NCBI RefSeq assembly: GCF_014836675.1
Contig: NZ_JACSQK010000007.1
Span: forward strand, 162,004 to 226,003
Direction of reading: 5' to 3'
DNA length: 64,000 nucleotides
Source: Comamonas avium
Lineage (GTDB): Bacteria; Pseudomonadota; Gammaproteobacteria; Burkholderiales; Burkholderiaceae_C
Below are positions 54,845 through 63,710 of the stretch, one piece after another (position 1 is the stretch's first letter; each line of letters starts with the position of its first letter). The position numbers and the translations under genes are program-made. The notes under the pieces were generated by a model that made no database searches, was not told the DNA's origin, and saw only the letters and a program-made list of their open reading frames with translations.

Positions 54845-56884
54845 ATGTTTAAAAAGATTTTGATTGCCAATCGCGGTGAAATCGCCTGCCGGGTTGCCGC
54901 AACGGCACGCCGTCTGGGTATCCAGACCGTAGCGGTGTATTCCGACGCCGATGCCCAGGCCAAACACGTTGCAGCCTGCGACGAGGCCGTGCACATTGGC
55001 GGCAGTGCGCCCAAAGACAGCTATTTGCGCTGGGAGCGCATTTTGCAGGCGGCCCAGCAAACCGGCGCACAGGCCATTCACCCCGGTTATGGCTTTCTGA
55101 GCGAAAACGAAGACTTTGCCAACGCCTGCCAGGCCGCAGGGCTGGTGTTCATTGGCCCTCCAGCCAGCGCCATCCGCGCCATGGGTCTGAAAGCCGAATC
55201 CAAGCAATTGATGGAAAAAGCCGGCGTGCCACTGGTGCCCGGCTACCACGGAGCCGATCAGGATCCTGCCCTGCTGCAACGTGAGGCCGACCGCATGGGT
55301 TACCCGGTGCTGATCAAGGCCAGCGCTGGTGGCGGTGGCAAGGGCATGCGACTGGTCGAGCACAGCCAGGACTTTGCCGCAGCCTTGGCCAGTTGCCAGC
55401 GCGAAGCCATCAACAGTTTCGGCAACGACGCGGTGCTGGTGGAAAAGTACGTGCTGCGCCCACGCCACATCGAAATTCAGGTGTTTGGCGACACCCAGGG
55501 CAACTGCGTGTACCTGTTTGAGCGCGATTGCTCAGTACAGCGCCGCCACCAGAAAGTACTGGAAGAAGCCCCCGCCCCCGGCATGACCGCAGCGCTGCGC
55601 CAGAAAATGGGCAACGCTGCAGTGGCCGCAGCCAAGGCCGTGAACTATGTGGGCGCAGGCACGGTGGAATTCATCGTTGAGCAGCCCGGCGGCTACGACC
55701 AGCCCGATGCCATGCAGTTTTATTTCATGGAGATGAACACGCGGCTGCAGGTAGAACACCCCGTCACCGAAGCCATCACTGGCGAAGACCTGGTGGAGTG
55801 GCAATTGCGCGTGGCCGCAGGGCAAGCCCTGCCCAAGCAGCAGTCCGAGCTGAAAATCATCGGCCACGCCATCGAGGCGCGGATTTGTGCCGAAAACCCG
55901 GACAACGGTTTCTTGCCCGCTACCGGCACGCTGCAGGTGTACCGCAAGCCGGCGTGCAGCAGTTTTTCCATCAGCGATGTGCGCGTGGACGATGGTGTGC
56001 GCGAAGGCGATGCCATCAGCCCGTTTTACGACAGCATGATTGCCAAGCTCATCGTGCGCGGCGACACCCGTGAGCAGGCACTGGCACGACTGGACACTGC
56101 ACTGGCACACACGCAGATCGTGGGTCTGGCCACCAACGTGCAGTTTTTGCGCCATGTCGTCAAGAGCAACGCTTTTGCGCAGGCCAAGCTGGACACGGCC
56201 TTGATCGAGCGCGAGAAAGCCGCCTTGTTCGATCAGACCGCCTTGCCGCTGCCGCTGGCTGCAGCAGTGGCCGTGGCACACCAGTTGCAGGCTGAACAAG
56301 CGCTGCAAGGCCATGACCCGTTCAGCCGCCGCGATGGCTGGCAGCCGCACGCCACCGTGCAGCGCGGCTTTGAATGGTTGCATGGCAGCGCCACCGTGTC
56401 TGCGGTACTGACGTATGGCCGCCACGGCGCATTGCAACTACAGGTGACTGAGGGCGGCAACACCACCCGAGGTGATTTGCAGTGGCGCGCGGCCACTGAC
56501 AATGCCTGCGGCGGATTGCAAGTCATGTTTGCCGATGAGCGAACCAGCGCACACGTACATGTAGCGGGCGACGCACGCCACATCTTTACGCCCCGTGGCG
56601 CGGTAATGCTGGAGCTGCAAGACCCGCTGGCCCACGCCGGCGAAGGCCACAGCGAAGGCGGTCGCCTGACAGCGCCCATGCCTGGCAAGGTGGTGTCGTT
56701 TGCCGTGCAGGCTGGCGACACGGTCACCAAGGGCCAGCCTCTGGCTGTGATGGAAGCCATGAAGATGGAGCACACCATTGCCGCCCCAGCCGATGGTGTG
56801 GTGCAAGAGCTGCTGTACGCCCCTGGCGACCAAGTCACCGAAGGAGCGGAGCTGATCCGCATTGAAGCCACCGCAGCCGCCTGA
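54845..56884 (+). CDS. liuD: 3-methylcrotonyl-CoA carboxylase biotin subunit (alpha)
   Basis: A 679-residue biotin-dependent carboxylase subunit. The N-terminal biotin carboxylase (FKKILIANRGEIACRV at 2-17) has the ATP-grasp loop KASAGGGGKGMRLVE (about 159-173), and EMNTRLQVEHPVTE follows near 297-310. The C-terminal biotinyl domain has EAMKMEH with the biotinylated Lys near 639. The linker between holds the BT/BC-CCP connecting region. CGGAGA precedes the ATG. It works with LiuB and needs bicarbonate. A long palindromic element with a T-run follows and may terminate transcription. Confidence 0.95.
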   Translation: MFKKILIANRGEIACRVAATARRLGIQTVAVYSDADAQAKHVAACDEAVHIGGSAPKDSYLRWERILQAAQQTGAQAIHPGYGFLSENEDFANACQAAGLVFIGPPASAIRAMGLKAESKQLMEKAGVPLVPGYHGADQDPALLQREADRMGYPVLIKASAGGGGKGMRLVEHSQDFAAALASCQREAINSFGNDAVLVEKYVLRPRHIEIQVFGDTQGNCVYLFERDCSVQRRHQKVLEEAPAPGMTAALRQKMGNAAVAAAKAVNYVGAGTVEFIVEQPGGYDQPDAMQFYFMEMNTRLQVEHPVTEAITGEDLVEWQLRVAAGQALPKQQSELKIIGHAIEARICAENPDNGFLPATGTLQVYRKPACSSFSISDVRVDDGVREGDAISPFYDSMIAKLIVRGDTREQALARLDTALAHTQIVGLATNVQFLRHVVKSNAFAQAKLDTALIEREKAALFDQTALPLPLAAAVAVAHQLQAEQALQGHDPFSRRDGWQPHATVQRGFEWLHGSATVSAVLTYGRHGALQLQVTEGGNTTRGDLQWRAATDNACGGLQVMFADERTSAHVHVAGDARHIFTPRGAVMLELQDPLAHAGEGHSEGGRLTAPMPGKVVSFAVQAGDTVTKGQPLAVMEAMKMEHTIAAPADGVVQELLYAPGDQVTEGAELIRIEATAAA

Positions 56885-56902
56885 GAGTCCTTAAAAAAAT
56901 GA

Positions 56903-56989
56903 GAGCTTCTAGCGCTTGATGACAGCCATCTTCAAATACAAATGCATCTGAAATGCTTGAAACAGAAGCGCTAGCAGCTCCTTTTTTTG
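56903..56989. repeat. Nested palindromic repeat, copy 3 (probable terminator)
   Basis: GAGCTTCTAGCGCTT (56903-56917) pairs with AAGCGCTAGCAGCTC (56966-56980), followed by CTTTTTTT. The middle is A/T-rich (ATCTTCAAATACAAATGCAT). It closes the 161-bp gap after liuD. Confidence 0.75.
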
Positions 56990-57045
56990 AAAACCATAAC
57001 CAGCATGACAGACGGCGAGCGCACCAGCCTGTACCCTCAGCGGCC

Positions 57046-57966
57046 ATGAAAGTCACTTTTTGCTGCACGGGCACCAAGGCCGAACCTTGGTTGGAGGGAC
57101 TGCGTACGGCCTTGCCGCATGCAGAGGTTGACGTTTGGGCGCCCGGCGCACCACAGGCAGATTACGCCGTGGTCTGGGCACCGCCCCAGCAATTCATGGA
57201 TGAACAGCCGGGCCTCAAAGGCCTGTTCAACATCGGTGCCGGGGTGGATGGACTGCTCAAACTGCAGCTACCTGCCCATGCCAAGGTGGTGCGGTTAGAC
57301 GATGCCGGCATGTCGGTTCAGATGGCTGAGTATGTGACGCAAGCGGTCATTCGCCATTTCCGCGAACTGGATGGCTATGAGGCAGATATGAAAGCGGGCA
57401 ACTGGGCCTTTCGCAAGCCCCAGATGCGTGCTGACTTTCCCGTCGGCGTAATGGGGCTGGGTGTGCTGGGCGAGCGCGTGGCCAAGGCACTGGGCGTGTT
57501 TGAGTTTCCCGTGCGCGGCTGGAGCCGTTCGGCCAAGCAGATCGATGGCGTGCACACCTTCAGCGGCGAAGCGGGCTTTACCGAGTTTTTGCGTGGCACA
57601 CGTATTTTGGTCAATCTGCTGCCCCTGACACCAGACACCGAAAATGTCATCAATCGCAGCACGCTGCAGCAACTGCTCCCCGGTGCCTACGTCATCAACG
57701 TAGCGCGCGGCGCGCATTTGGTCGATGCAGACCTGATCGCTCTGATTGAAGAAGGCCACGTGGCGGGCGCTCTGCTGGATGTGTTCCGCAAGGAACCCTT
57801 GCCTGCCGACCACGCTTTCTGGAAGGTGCCGCAAATCACCATGACCCCGCACACCTCTGCCCGCACCCTGCGCGAAGAAAGCATTGCGCAAATTGTGGGC
57901 AAAGTGGCCGCCATGAGCCGTGGCGAAACCGTGCAGGGCATGGTCGATACCCAACGCGGCTATTGA
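57046..57966 (+). CDS. ghrA: Glyoxylate/hydroxypyruvate reductase A
   Basis: A 306-residue D-isomer-specific 2-hydroxyacid dehydrogenase that reduces glyoxylate to glycolate and hydroxypyruvate to glycerate. The Rossmann motif is VGVMGLGVLGERVAKAL (about 139-155). Catalytic residues lie in NVARGAHLVDADL (Arg near 222), DVFRKEPLPADHAFW (Glu) and TPHTSARTL (His near 271). The distinctive AGVDGLLKL and MAEYVTQAV segments match the GhrA branch. ATG at 57046 is the first of the conserved N-terminus; no good ribosome site is visible. It lies between liuD and liuE. Confidence 0.9.
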   Translation: MKVTFCCTGTKAEPWLEGLRTALPHAEVDVWAPGAPQADYAVVWAPPQQFMDEQPGLKGLFNIGAGVDGLLKLQLPAHAKVVRLDDAGMSVQMAEYVTQAVIRHFRELDGYEADMKAGNWAFRKPQMRADFPVGVMGLGVLGERVAKALGVFEFPVRGWSRSAKQIDGVHTFSGEAGFTEFLRGTRILVNLLPLTPDTENVINRSTLQQLLPGAYVINVARGAHLVDADLIALIEEGHVAGALLDVFRKEPLPADHAFWKVPQITMTPHTSARTLREESIAQIVGKVAAMSRGETVQGMVDTQRGY

Positions 57967-57998
57967 TCACTTTTTTGCATACCCAGGAGGAAACACAC

Positions 57999-58928
57999 AT
58001 GTCCTACCCCACCCGCGTCAAACTGGTTGAAGTGGGCCCCCGCGACGGTCTGCAAAATGAAAAGCAGCCCGTATCTGCGGCGGTCAAGATTGAGCTGGTG
58101 CACCGCCTGCAAGAAGCTGGGCACAAAGAGATTGAAGTGACCAGCTTTGTCTCGCCCAAATGGGTGCCTCAGATGGCAGACAACGCCGAGGTCATGGCAG
58201 GCATCACACGCCGTGCGGATGTGCGCTATTCGGTACTGACGCCCAACATGAAAGGCTTTGAAGCTGCGCTGCTGTCCCGACCCGATGAAATCGTGGTGTT
58301 TGGCGCTGCCAGCGAGGCATTCAGTCAAAAAAACATCAACTGCTCTATCGCTGAAAGCATTGAACGCTTTGCGCCAGTGGTAGCCGCCGCCCATGCTGCA
58401 GGCATTTATGTGCGTGGAGCCATGAGCTGCACGGTAGGCTGCCCTTACGAAGGCGATGTCGCCCCCGCACAAGTGGGCTATCTGGCCAAGCTCATGAAAG
58501 ACATCGGTGTGCAGCATATTGGCGTGGCAGACACCATTGGCGTGGGCACCCCCATCAAGGTGCGCAAAGCCCTGGAAGCCACTTTGCAGCACTTTGATAT
58601 CAATGACGTGTCAGGCCATTTCCACGACACCTATGGCCAGGCTGTTGCCAATACCCTGGCAGCACTGGCCATGGGTGTCTGGCAGTTTGATACTGCCGTG
58701 GCAGGTTTGGGTGGCTGCCCGTACGCCAAGGGTGCCACAGGGAACGTTGCTACTGAAGATGTGGTCTACATGCTGCATGGCATGGGTATCGAAACCGGAG
58801 TGGATTTAGACAAGCTGGTAGATGCCGGCGAGTTCATCAGCCAGGCACTGGGCCGCCCGACCCAGTCACGTGTCGCCAAGGCCTTGCTGGCCAAGCGCAC
58901 CAGTGCTGCGGTGTGCGAGACCGTTTGA
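57999..58928 (+). CDS. liuE: Hydroxymethylglutaryl-CoA lyase
   Basis: A 309-residue TIM-barrel lyase that splits HMG-CoA into acetyl-CoA and acetoacetate, the last step of leucine degradation. Motifs are VEVGPRDGLQNEKQ (about 9-22), VSGHFHDTYGQAVANTL (metal His) and the signature GLGGCPYAKGATGNVATED with the catalytic Cys near 250. A strong AGGAGG ends 8 nt before the ATG at 57999, and the open frame upstream to 57963 has none, which fixes the start. Confidence 0.95.
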   Translation: MSYPTRVKLVEVGPRDGLQNEKQPVSAAVKIELVHRLQEAGHKEIEVTSFVSPKWVPQMADNAEVMAGITRRADVRYSVLTPNMKGFEAALLSRPDEIVVFGAASEAFSQKNINCSIAESIERFAPVVAAAHAAGIYVRGAMSCTVGCPYEGDVAPAQVGYLAKLMKDIGVQHIGVADTIGVGTPIKVRKALEATLQHFDINDVSGHFHDTYGQAVANTLAALAMGVWQFDTAVAGLGGCPYAKGATGNVATEDVVYMLHGMGIETGVDLDKLVDAGEFISQALGRPTQSRVAKALLAKRTSAAVCETV

Positions 58929-58929
58929 T

Positions 58930-59442
58930 ATGTGCGGCTCTGAAGTGCATCCTTTGCCAGACAGTGTGCAACGCGTTGCGTATTTTCTGCAGACGGCCAG
59001 CCACCCTCACAGCCCTCGGATGCTCAATGGCGCGGCACGTACCGCCCAGGAGGCGGCAGACCAGCTGGGCATTTTGGTTGGGCAAGTGGCCAAAAGCGTC
59101 ATCTTCAAACGCAAGGAAGATGGGGCCCACGTACTGGTCATCGCCGCAGGTGATCGCCGTGTGGACGAAAAGAAGCTGGCAGCCTTGATCGGAAAGATTG
59201 GTCGTGCAGACGCCGAGTTTGTGAAAGCACGAACAGGTTTTTCGATTGGCGGCGTCAGTCCTGTCGCGCACCTGCACCCACCCTTAACCTTGATTGACAG
59301 CACATTGGAGCGTTTTGATGTACTGTGGGCTGCTGCGGGCCACCCCCATGCCGTATTCGCGCTCAGCTTGCAGGATCTGCAATCACTGACCCAAGCGCCC
59401 ATCGTCGATATCGTGCAACCCCCTGTGGTGGAGTCTGTATAA
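58930..59442 (+). CDS. YbaK/EbsC-family deacylase
   Basis: A 170-residue protein of the YbaK/ProXp-ala editing-domain fold. It carries KSVIFKRKEDGAHVLVIAAGDRRVDE (residues 55-80), the usual strand pair, and FSIGGVSPVAHLH with the GxxxP loop of the active site. Members remove mischarged amino acids such as Cys-tRNA(Pro) or Ala-tRNA(Pro); the specific tRNA is unknown. The ATG at 58930 begins 1 nt after the liuE stop, so it is expressed with it. Length is typical (155-175). Confidence 0.88.
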   Translation: MCGSEVHPLPDSVQRVAYFLQTASHPHSPRMLNGAARTAQEAADQLGILVGQVAKSVIFKRKEDGAHVLVIAAGDRRVDEKKLAALIGKIGRADAEFVKARTGFSIGGVSPVAHLHPPLTLIDSTLERFDVLWAAAGHPHAVFALSLQDLQSLTQAPIVDIVQPPVVESV

Positions 59443-59703
59443 GTGTCCCATGCCATCCCCCCTGCGCCCAAAGCATTGCTGCGCAAGCTACGCACGGTCG
59501 AGTTGAACCGCCTGCTTGCACCCGATGCAACGGTTGCACCACCGTCGCCCTGCGTCTCTGTGTGCCGCATGGACGCTGCACGGCAGTATTGCGAAGGTTG
59601 CCTGCGCACGCTTGAAGAGCTGCGCGCCTGGGGCAGCAGTGACGCCAGCGCCCAGCGCCAGATCTGGCTGAAGATCAAAGAGCGTTGTTATCCAACCGTC
59701 TGA
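59443..59703 (+). CDS. DUF1289 small protein
   Basis: An 86-residue protein with the DUF1289 cysteine pattern SPCVSVCRMDAARQYCEGCL (residues 35-54; CxxxC then CxxC, a possible metal site) followed by RTLEELRAWGSSDASAQRQIW. The family is fused or adjacent to YbaK in some genomes. The GTG at 59443 directly follows the TAA of the YbaK gene, which indicates coupling. No ATG in frame is available. The function is unknown. Confidence 0.85.
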   Translation: MSHAIPPAPKALLRKLRTVELNRLLAPDATVAPPSPCVSVCRMDAARQYCEGCLRTLEELRAWGSSDASAQRQIWLKIKERCYPTV

Positions 59704-59728
59704 ACCATCACCCGAGAGGAATGCCGAC

Positions 59729-60370
59729 ATGCACCACATCACCATGTACTTGGATTTTGTGTCGCCCTATGCCTGGCTGGCTTTTCAGCAGTTGCCACAG
59801 ACTCTGGCGGGTGTGAGCTACCGGGTGGAGTATCGGCCTGTACTGTTGGCAGCCTTACTGCAGCAACACGGTAATCCCGGCCCCGTAGGAATTCCAGCAA
59901 AGCGTGCATGGACCTACCGCCATGCAACATGGCTGGGCCAGCAGATGGGCATTCCCCTGCAAACGCCTGCTGCACACCCATTCAATCCCCTGCCCTTGCT
60001 GCGTTTGGCACTGCAAACCAGCACTGATGGCAGTACCAACCGTTTTGTTACTGAAACCATCTTTCGCCATGTCTGGGAAGGTGGCAACGATGCCATCTCC
60101 ACTGCACGCTTGCAACAACTGCAAGCGCAGCTTCAAGCGCAATTGCCCCCAACCCCAGAGGCGGTAGAACAAGCCAAACTCTGGCTGCGCAGCAATACCG
60201 AAAAAGCCTCCGAACTGGGCCTCTTTGGGGTCCCCGCATTCGAGGTGAAAGGCCAGATTTTTTGGGGCTTGGACAGCTTGCCCATGCTGCGCGATTTTTT
60301 AAGCGGCAGCCCCTGGTTTCAATCCGAGGCATGGGAAAACGCCAACACCATTTCCTCGGGTTTGGCCTGA
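59729..60370 (+). CDS. 2-hydroxychromene-2-carboxylate isomerase family (DsbA/GST kappa fold)
   Basis: A 213-residue thioredoxin-like protein of the DsbA/kappa-GST fold. It begins MYLDFVSPYAWLAFQQLPQ, with the Ser at the site used for glutathione in the isomerase, then YRPVLLAALLQQHGNPGPVGIPAKRAW. The C-terminal part reads GVPAFEVKGQIFWGLDSLPML. HCCA isomerases act in naphthalene degradation, but many such genes lie far from any aromatic cluster, as here, so the substrate is open. GAGGAA precedes the ATG at 59729. Confidence 0.88.
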   Translation: MHHITMYLDFVSPYAWLAFQQLPQTLAGVSYRVEYRPVLLAALLQQHGNPGPVGIPAKRAWTYRHATWLGQQMGIPLQTPAAHPFNPLPLLRLALQTSTDGSTNRFVTETIFRHVWEGGNDAISTARLQQLQAQLQAQLPPTPEAVEQAKLWLRSNTEKASELGLFGVPAFEVKGQIFWGLDSLPMLRDFLSGSPWFQSEAWENANTISSGLA

Positions 60371-60576
60371 TTTCAGATCCGGCCATTGCTTCTAGGCAAT
60401 TTACCGTTTGCCACATAGCGAAATGGCAAGCGCGGGTTAGACCTGAAATTGTCAGAGCCGCGTCAGTTTGACGCAAGCCCATGTTGGATTCGCGTCAGAA
60501 GCCGGTCAGTACTGACTCCAAAAATGTGATTGCCCGCACATAGCGGCTCACATAAACACATTCAGGAGACAACAAC

Positions 60577-62265
60577 ATGGCCATCAACGCTGCAAACGGC
60601 GTAGGACCGAAGGGCGCAGCCGCCCACCGGCCCATGACGCCAGAAGAACGCAAAGTGATCTTTGCTTCATCCCTCGGCACCGTGTTCGAGTGGTATGACT
60701 TCTACCTCTACGGCTCGCTCGCAGCCATTATTGCCAAGCAGTTCTTCAGCGGTTTGGATGCAGGCTCCGCCTTCATTTTTGCGCTGCTGGCATTTGCAGC
60801 AGGCTTTATCGTTCGTCCCTTTGGTGCGCTGGTGTTCGGCCGCCTGGGTGACATGATTGGTCGCAAGTACACCTTCTTGGTGACCATCCTGATCATGGGT
60901 ATCTCCACGTTCATCGTGGGCATCTTGCCAACATACGCCAGCATTGGTGTTGCAGCTCCGGTGATTCTGATTGCCCTGCGCATGCTGCAAGGTTTGGCGC
61001 TCGGTGGTGAGTACGGCGGTGCTGCCACCTATGTGGCAGAGCACGCCCCTCAAGGCAAACGCGGCGCCTACACATCGTGGATTCAAACCACAGCAACCTT
61101 GGGTCTATTCCTGTCGCTGCTGGTAATTTTGGGTGTACGCACTGGCCTGGGCGAAGAAAAGTTTGTTGACTGGGGCTGGCGCATTCCTTTCCTGGTCTCC
61201 ATCTTGCTGCTGGCGATTTCGGTATGGATCCGCATGACCTTGCATGAGTCCCCAGCCTTCCAGAAGATGAAGGCAGAGGGCAAGACCTCCAAGGCTCCTC
61301 TGACCGAATCTTTCGGCCAATGGAAAAACCTGAAGATTGTGCTGCTGGCTTTGGTCGGTCTGACGGCTGGTCAAGCCGTGGTCTGGTACACCGGTCAGTT
61401 CTACGCGCTGTTCTTCCTGACACAGCAACTGAAAGTAGACGCAGTCACGGCCAACCTGATGATTGCAGCAGCTCTGCTGTTGGGCACGCCTTTCTTCGTA
61501 GTCTTCGGTACCCTGTCTGACAAAATTGGCCGCAAGCCCATCATCATGCTGGGCTGCGCGTTGGCTGTATTCACCTACTTCCCTGTGTTCAAGGCGCTGA
61601 CCCACGCAGCCAACCCTGACCTGGCGGCTGCGCAAGTGAACTCGCACGTTGTGATCATTGCCAACCCTGCTGAATGCTCGTTCCAGTTCAACCCCACTGG
61701 CACAGCCAAATTCACCAGCTCTTGCGATGTGGCCAAGCAAGCCCTGGCAAGCCGTTCTGTGTCGTATGACGCTGAAGATGCACCGGCAGGCAGCACTGCG
61801 GTCGTCAAGGTTGGTGATGTCACCATTCCAAGCTACAGCATCGTCGGTTTGAGCCCTGACGAAGTCAAAGCCAAGAGCGCCGAATTCAGCAAAGCCGTCT
61901 CTGAAACCCTCAAAGCTGCTGGCTACCCAGACAAGGCCGACCCTGCCAAGATGAACAAGCCGCTGATGATCGGCATCTTGTTCTACCTGGTACTGCTGGT
62001 CACCATGGTCTACGGCCCCATCGCTGCCATCCTGGTGGAGATGTTCCCCACTCGCATCCGCTACACATCCATGAGCATGCCCTACCACATTGGTAATGGC
62101 TGGTTTGGTGGTTTGTTGCCGACTATGTCGTTTGCCATCGTTGCTCAGACCGGCAATATGTACAACGGCTTGTGGTACCCCATCATCATCGCCGGCGTGA
62201 CCGTCGTCGTTGGCACACTCTTCTTGCGTGACACCAAGGATGTAGACATCTACGCTGACGACTAA
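60577..62265 (+). CDS. MHS-family MFS transporter with large periplasmic insert
   Basis: A 562-residue symporter of the metabolite:H+ family, 12 predicted helices. Motifs are ASSLGTVFEWYDFYLYG (30-46), FGRLGDMIGRKYTF and RMLQGLALGGEYGGAATYVAEHAP (135-158), matching ProP/KgtP-type proteins. The unusual feature is a roughly 120-residue hydrophilic stretch at about 342-461 between helices 9 and 10 (normally a short loop), with Cys367 and Cys383 and TAVVKVGDVTIPSYSI. Location suggests the periplasm. CAGGAGA precedes the ATG. A strong terminator follows. The substrate is unknown. Confidence 0.9.
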   Translation: MAINAANGVGPKGAAAHRPMTPEERKVIFASSLGTVFEWYDFYLYGSLAAIIAKQFFSGLDAGSAFIFALLAFAAGFIVRPFGALVFGRLGDMIGRKYTFLVTILIMGISTFIVGILPTYASIGVAAPVILIALRMLQGLALGGEYGGAATYVAEHAPQGKRGAYTSWIQTTATLGLFLSLLVILGVRTGLGEEKFVDWGWRIPFLVSILLLAISVWIRMTLHESPAFQKMKAEGKTSKAPLTESFGQWKNLKIVLLALVGLTAGQAVVWYTGQFYALFFLTQQLKVDAVTANLMIAAALLLGTPFFVVFGTLSDKIGRKPIIMLGCALAVFTYFPVFKALTHAANPDLAAAQVNSHVVIIANPAECSFQFNPTGTAKFTSSCDVAKQALASRSVSYDAEDAPAGSTAVVKVGDVTIPSYSIVGLSPDEVKAKSAEFSKAVSETLKAAGYPDKADPAKMNKPLMIGILFYLVLLVTMVYGPIAAILVEMFPTRIRYTSMSMPYHIGNGWFGGLLPTMSFAIVAQTGNMYNGLWYPIIIAGVTVVVGTLFLRDTKDVDIYADD

Positions 62266-62297
62266 TCAGCCACCTCATAAGCCAACCCTTTTTGGTG

Positions 62298-62325
62298 CGC
62301 CCCGCTCTTTAGCGGGGCGTTTTAT
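62298..62325 (+). terminator. Terminator after the MHS gene
   Basis: CGCCCCGCT (62298-62306), loop CTTT, AGCGGGGCG (62311-62319), then TTTTATT. Confidence 0.92.
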
Positions 62326-62507
62326 TGATAGCACTGAATCTTGATGGTGCATGCCAAGCAGCTTTGTTGTTGCAATGCGTCACATGTCATCAAATATTCA
62401 CTTGAATTACCCCTATCAGGTCGCACAAAACTAGAATTTGTCTAGCCCGGTGAATGTGTCTAACACCCAAGTTACTGGCTACCTTCAAACCCACCCAAGG
62501 AAATAAC
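62326..62507 (+). promoter_or_regulatory. Porin promoter region
   Basis: A 182-bp AT-richer gap before the porin. It contains the inverted repeat CTAGA-ATTTG-TCTAG (62431-62445). No convincing -35/-10 pair is called. The ribosome site AAGGA is at 62497-62501, 6 nt before the ATG. Confidence 0.4.
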
Positions 62508-63569
62508 ATGACGAAGACAACTCGCCTGATGTTGGCCGTTCTGGCCGTCTGCGGCACATCGGCCGCTCTGGCCCAAAGCAGCGTAAACGTGTATGGCCGT
62601 ATCAACACCACTGTTGAGCACCAAAAAATTGGTGACGAAAGCAAGTCGGTCATGAACAGCAATTCCTCGTACATCGGCTTCCGCGGCACTGAGGATCTTG
62701 GCAACGGTTTGAAGGCAGGCTTCCAACTGGAAGGCAACTTCGGTTCCGACGATGGCACAGGCAGCACTGGCGCAGGCATCAACTTCCAACGCCATTCCGA
62801 AATCAATCTGTCCGGCAACTTCGGTACCGTGCGTTTGGGCAAGTTCAACGTTGGCTCTTATTTGGCCACCGCAGACTACATCAGCATGCACAACCATGAC
62901 ACCGGTACTTCGGCTGATGCGCTGTATGCCTATGTCTTCCCTGAAGGCAACCAAATCTCTTACCGCTCGCCTGAATTCGGTGGCATGACTGCAGAATTCA
63001 ACTACGGCTTTGGTGAAAAAGCTAACCGCAATACAGCCTTGCCTGGCGATGGCACAAACACGCTCGCAGTGGCAGGCGAACACAAAGGCGCTTTTGATGC
63101 ATCTTTGAACTACAACAACGGCCCCTTGGGTCTGGGATTGGGCTACACCCGTGCCAAGACTGACGGTGCCTTTGATGTGAAAGAGCAGCAACTGGGTCTG
63201 CGTGCCAGCTACTCCATCAATGCTCTGACACTGGGCGCTTACTACCAGTACTACAAGGCTGATGCATCTGCTACCGGCATCAACTTGGACACCAAGCGCC
63301 ACGCCTACCGCCTGGCCGCAATGTACACCCTGGGTGCTTCTGAATTCCACGCCAACGTTGGTCGTGCACAAGCTTACAAGGGCGATCTGTCTGGCGCCAA
63401 AACATCTGCTACCCAGTGGACACTGGGCTACAACTACAACCTGAGCAAGCGCACCAAGGTGTACGGCTACTTCACCAAAATCAACAATGGTGATGATGCT
63501 GCTTATGGCGTTACCACTGCCGGTGACAACTTCCGCTCTATCGCAGTGGGTGTTCGCCACCTGTTCTAA
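62508..63569 (+). CDS. Gram-negative trimeric porin (Omp32-like)
   Basis: A 353-residue outer-membrane porin. A signal peptide (LMLAVLAVCGTSAALAQ, cleavage near 20) is followed by SSVNVYGRINTTVE, the first strand of Burkholderiales porins. It has repeated amphipathic strands, the acidic/basic constriction part around FGTVRLGKFNVGSYL (about 105-120), and ends VGVRHLF with a C-terminal aromatic residue required for BAM assembly. It resembles the anion-selective Omp32 of Comamonas/Delftia. AAGGA precedes the ATG at 62508. A terminator follows. Confidence 0.95.
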   Translation: MTKTTRLMLAVLAVCGTSAALAQSSVNVYGRINTTVEHQKIGDESKSVMNSNSSYIGFRGTEDLGNGLKAGFQLEGNFGSDDGTGSTGAGINFQRHSEINLSGNFGTVRLGKFNVGSYLATADYISMHNHDTGTSADALYAYVFPEGNQISYRSPEFGGMTAEFNYGFGEKANRNTALPGDGTNTLAVAGEHKGAFDASLNYNNGPLGLGLGYTRAKTDGAFDVKEQQLGLRASYSINALTLGAYYQYYKADASATGINLDTKRHAYRLAAMYTLGASEFHANVGRAQAYKGDLSGAKTSATQWTLGYNYNLSKRTKVYGYFTKINNGDDAAYGVTTAGDNFRSIAVGVRHLF

Positions 63570-63632
63570 GCGAGCGTAAGCTCTCTGCAATGCCTGCTTG
63601 GTTTAATTCAAGCAGGGCTTGCTCCAAGGTTT

Positions 63633-63668
63633 AAGCCTCAACTCTTTCGAGTTGGGGCTTTTTTTATG
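63633..63668 (+). terminator. Terminator after the porin
   Basis: AAGCCtCAACTC, loop TTTC, GAGTTGgGGCTT, then a run of seven T. One mismatch near the base of the stem. Confidence 0.85.
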
Positions 63669-63710
63669 GCCTGCTCGCAAATTTTTAAATACGATATTTA
63701 GGAGACTGTT

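Noticed and set aside
62402..62440. A candidate sigma-70 promoter for the porin (TTGAAT plus A-rich hexamer)
   Set aside because: The -10 part does not match TATAAT and the spacing fits only loosely, so it is not called.
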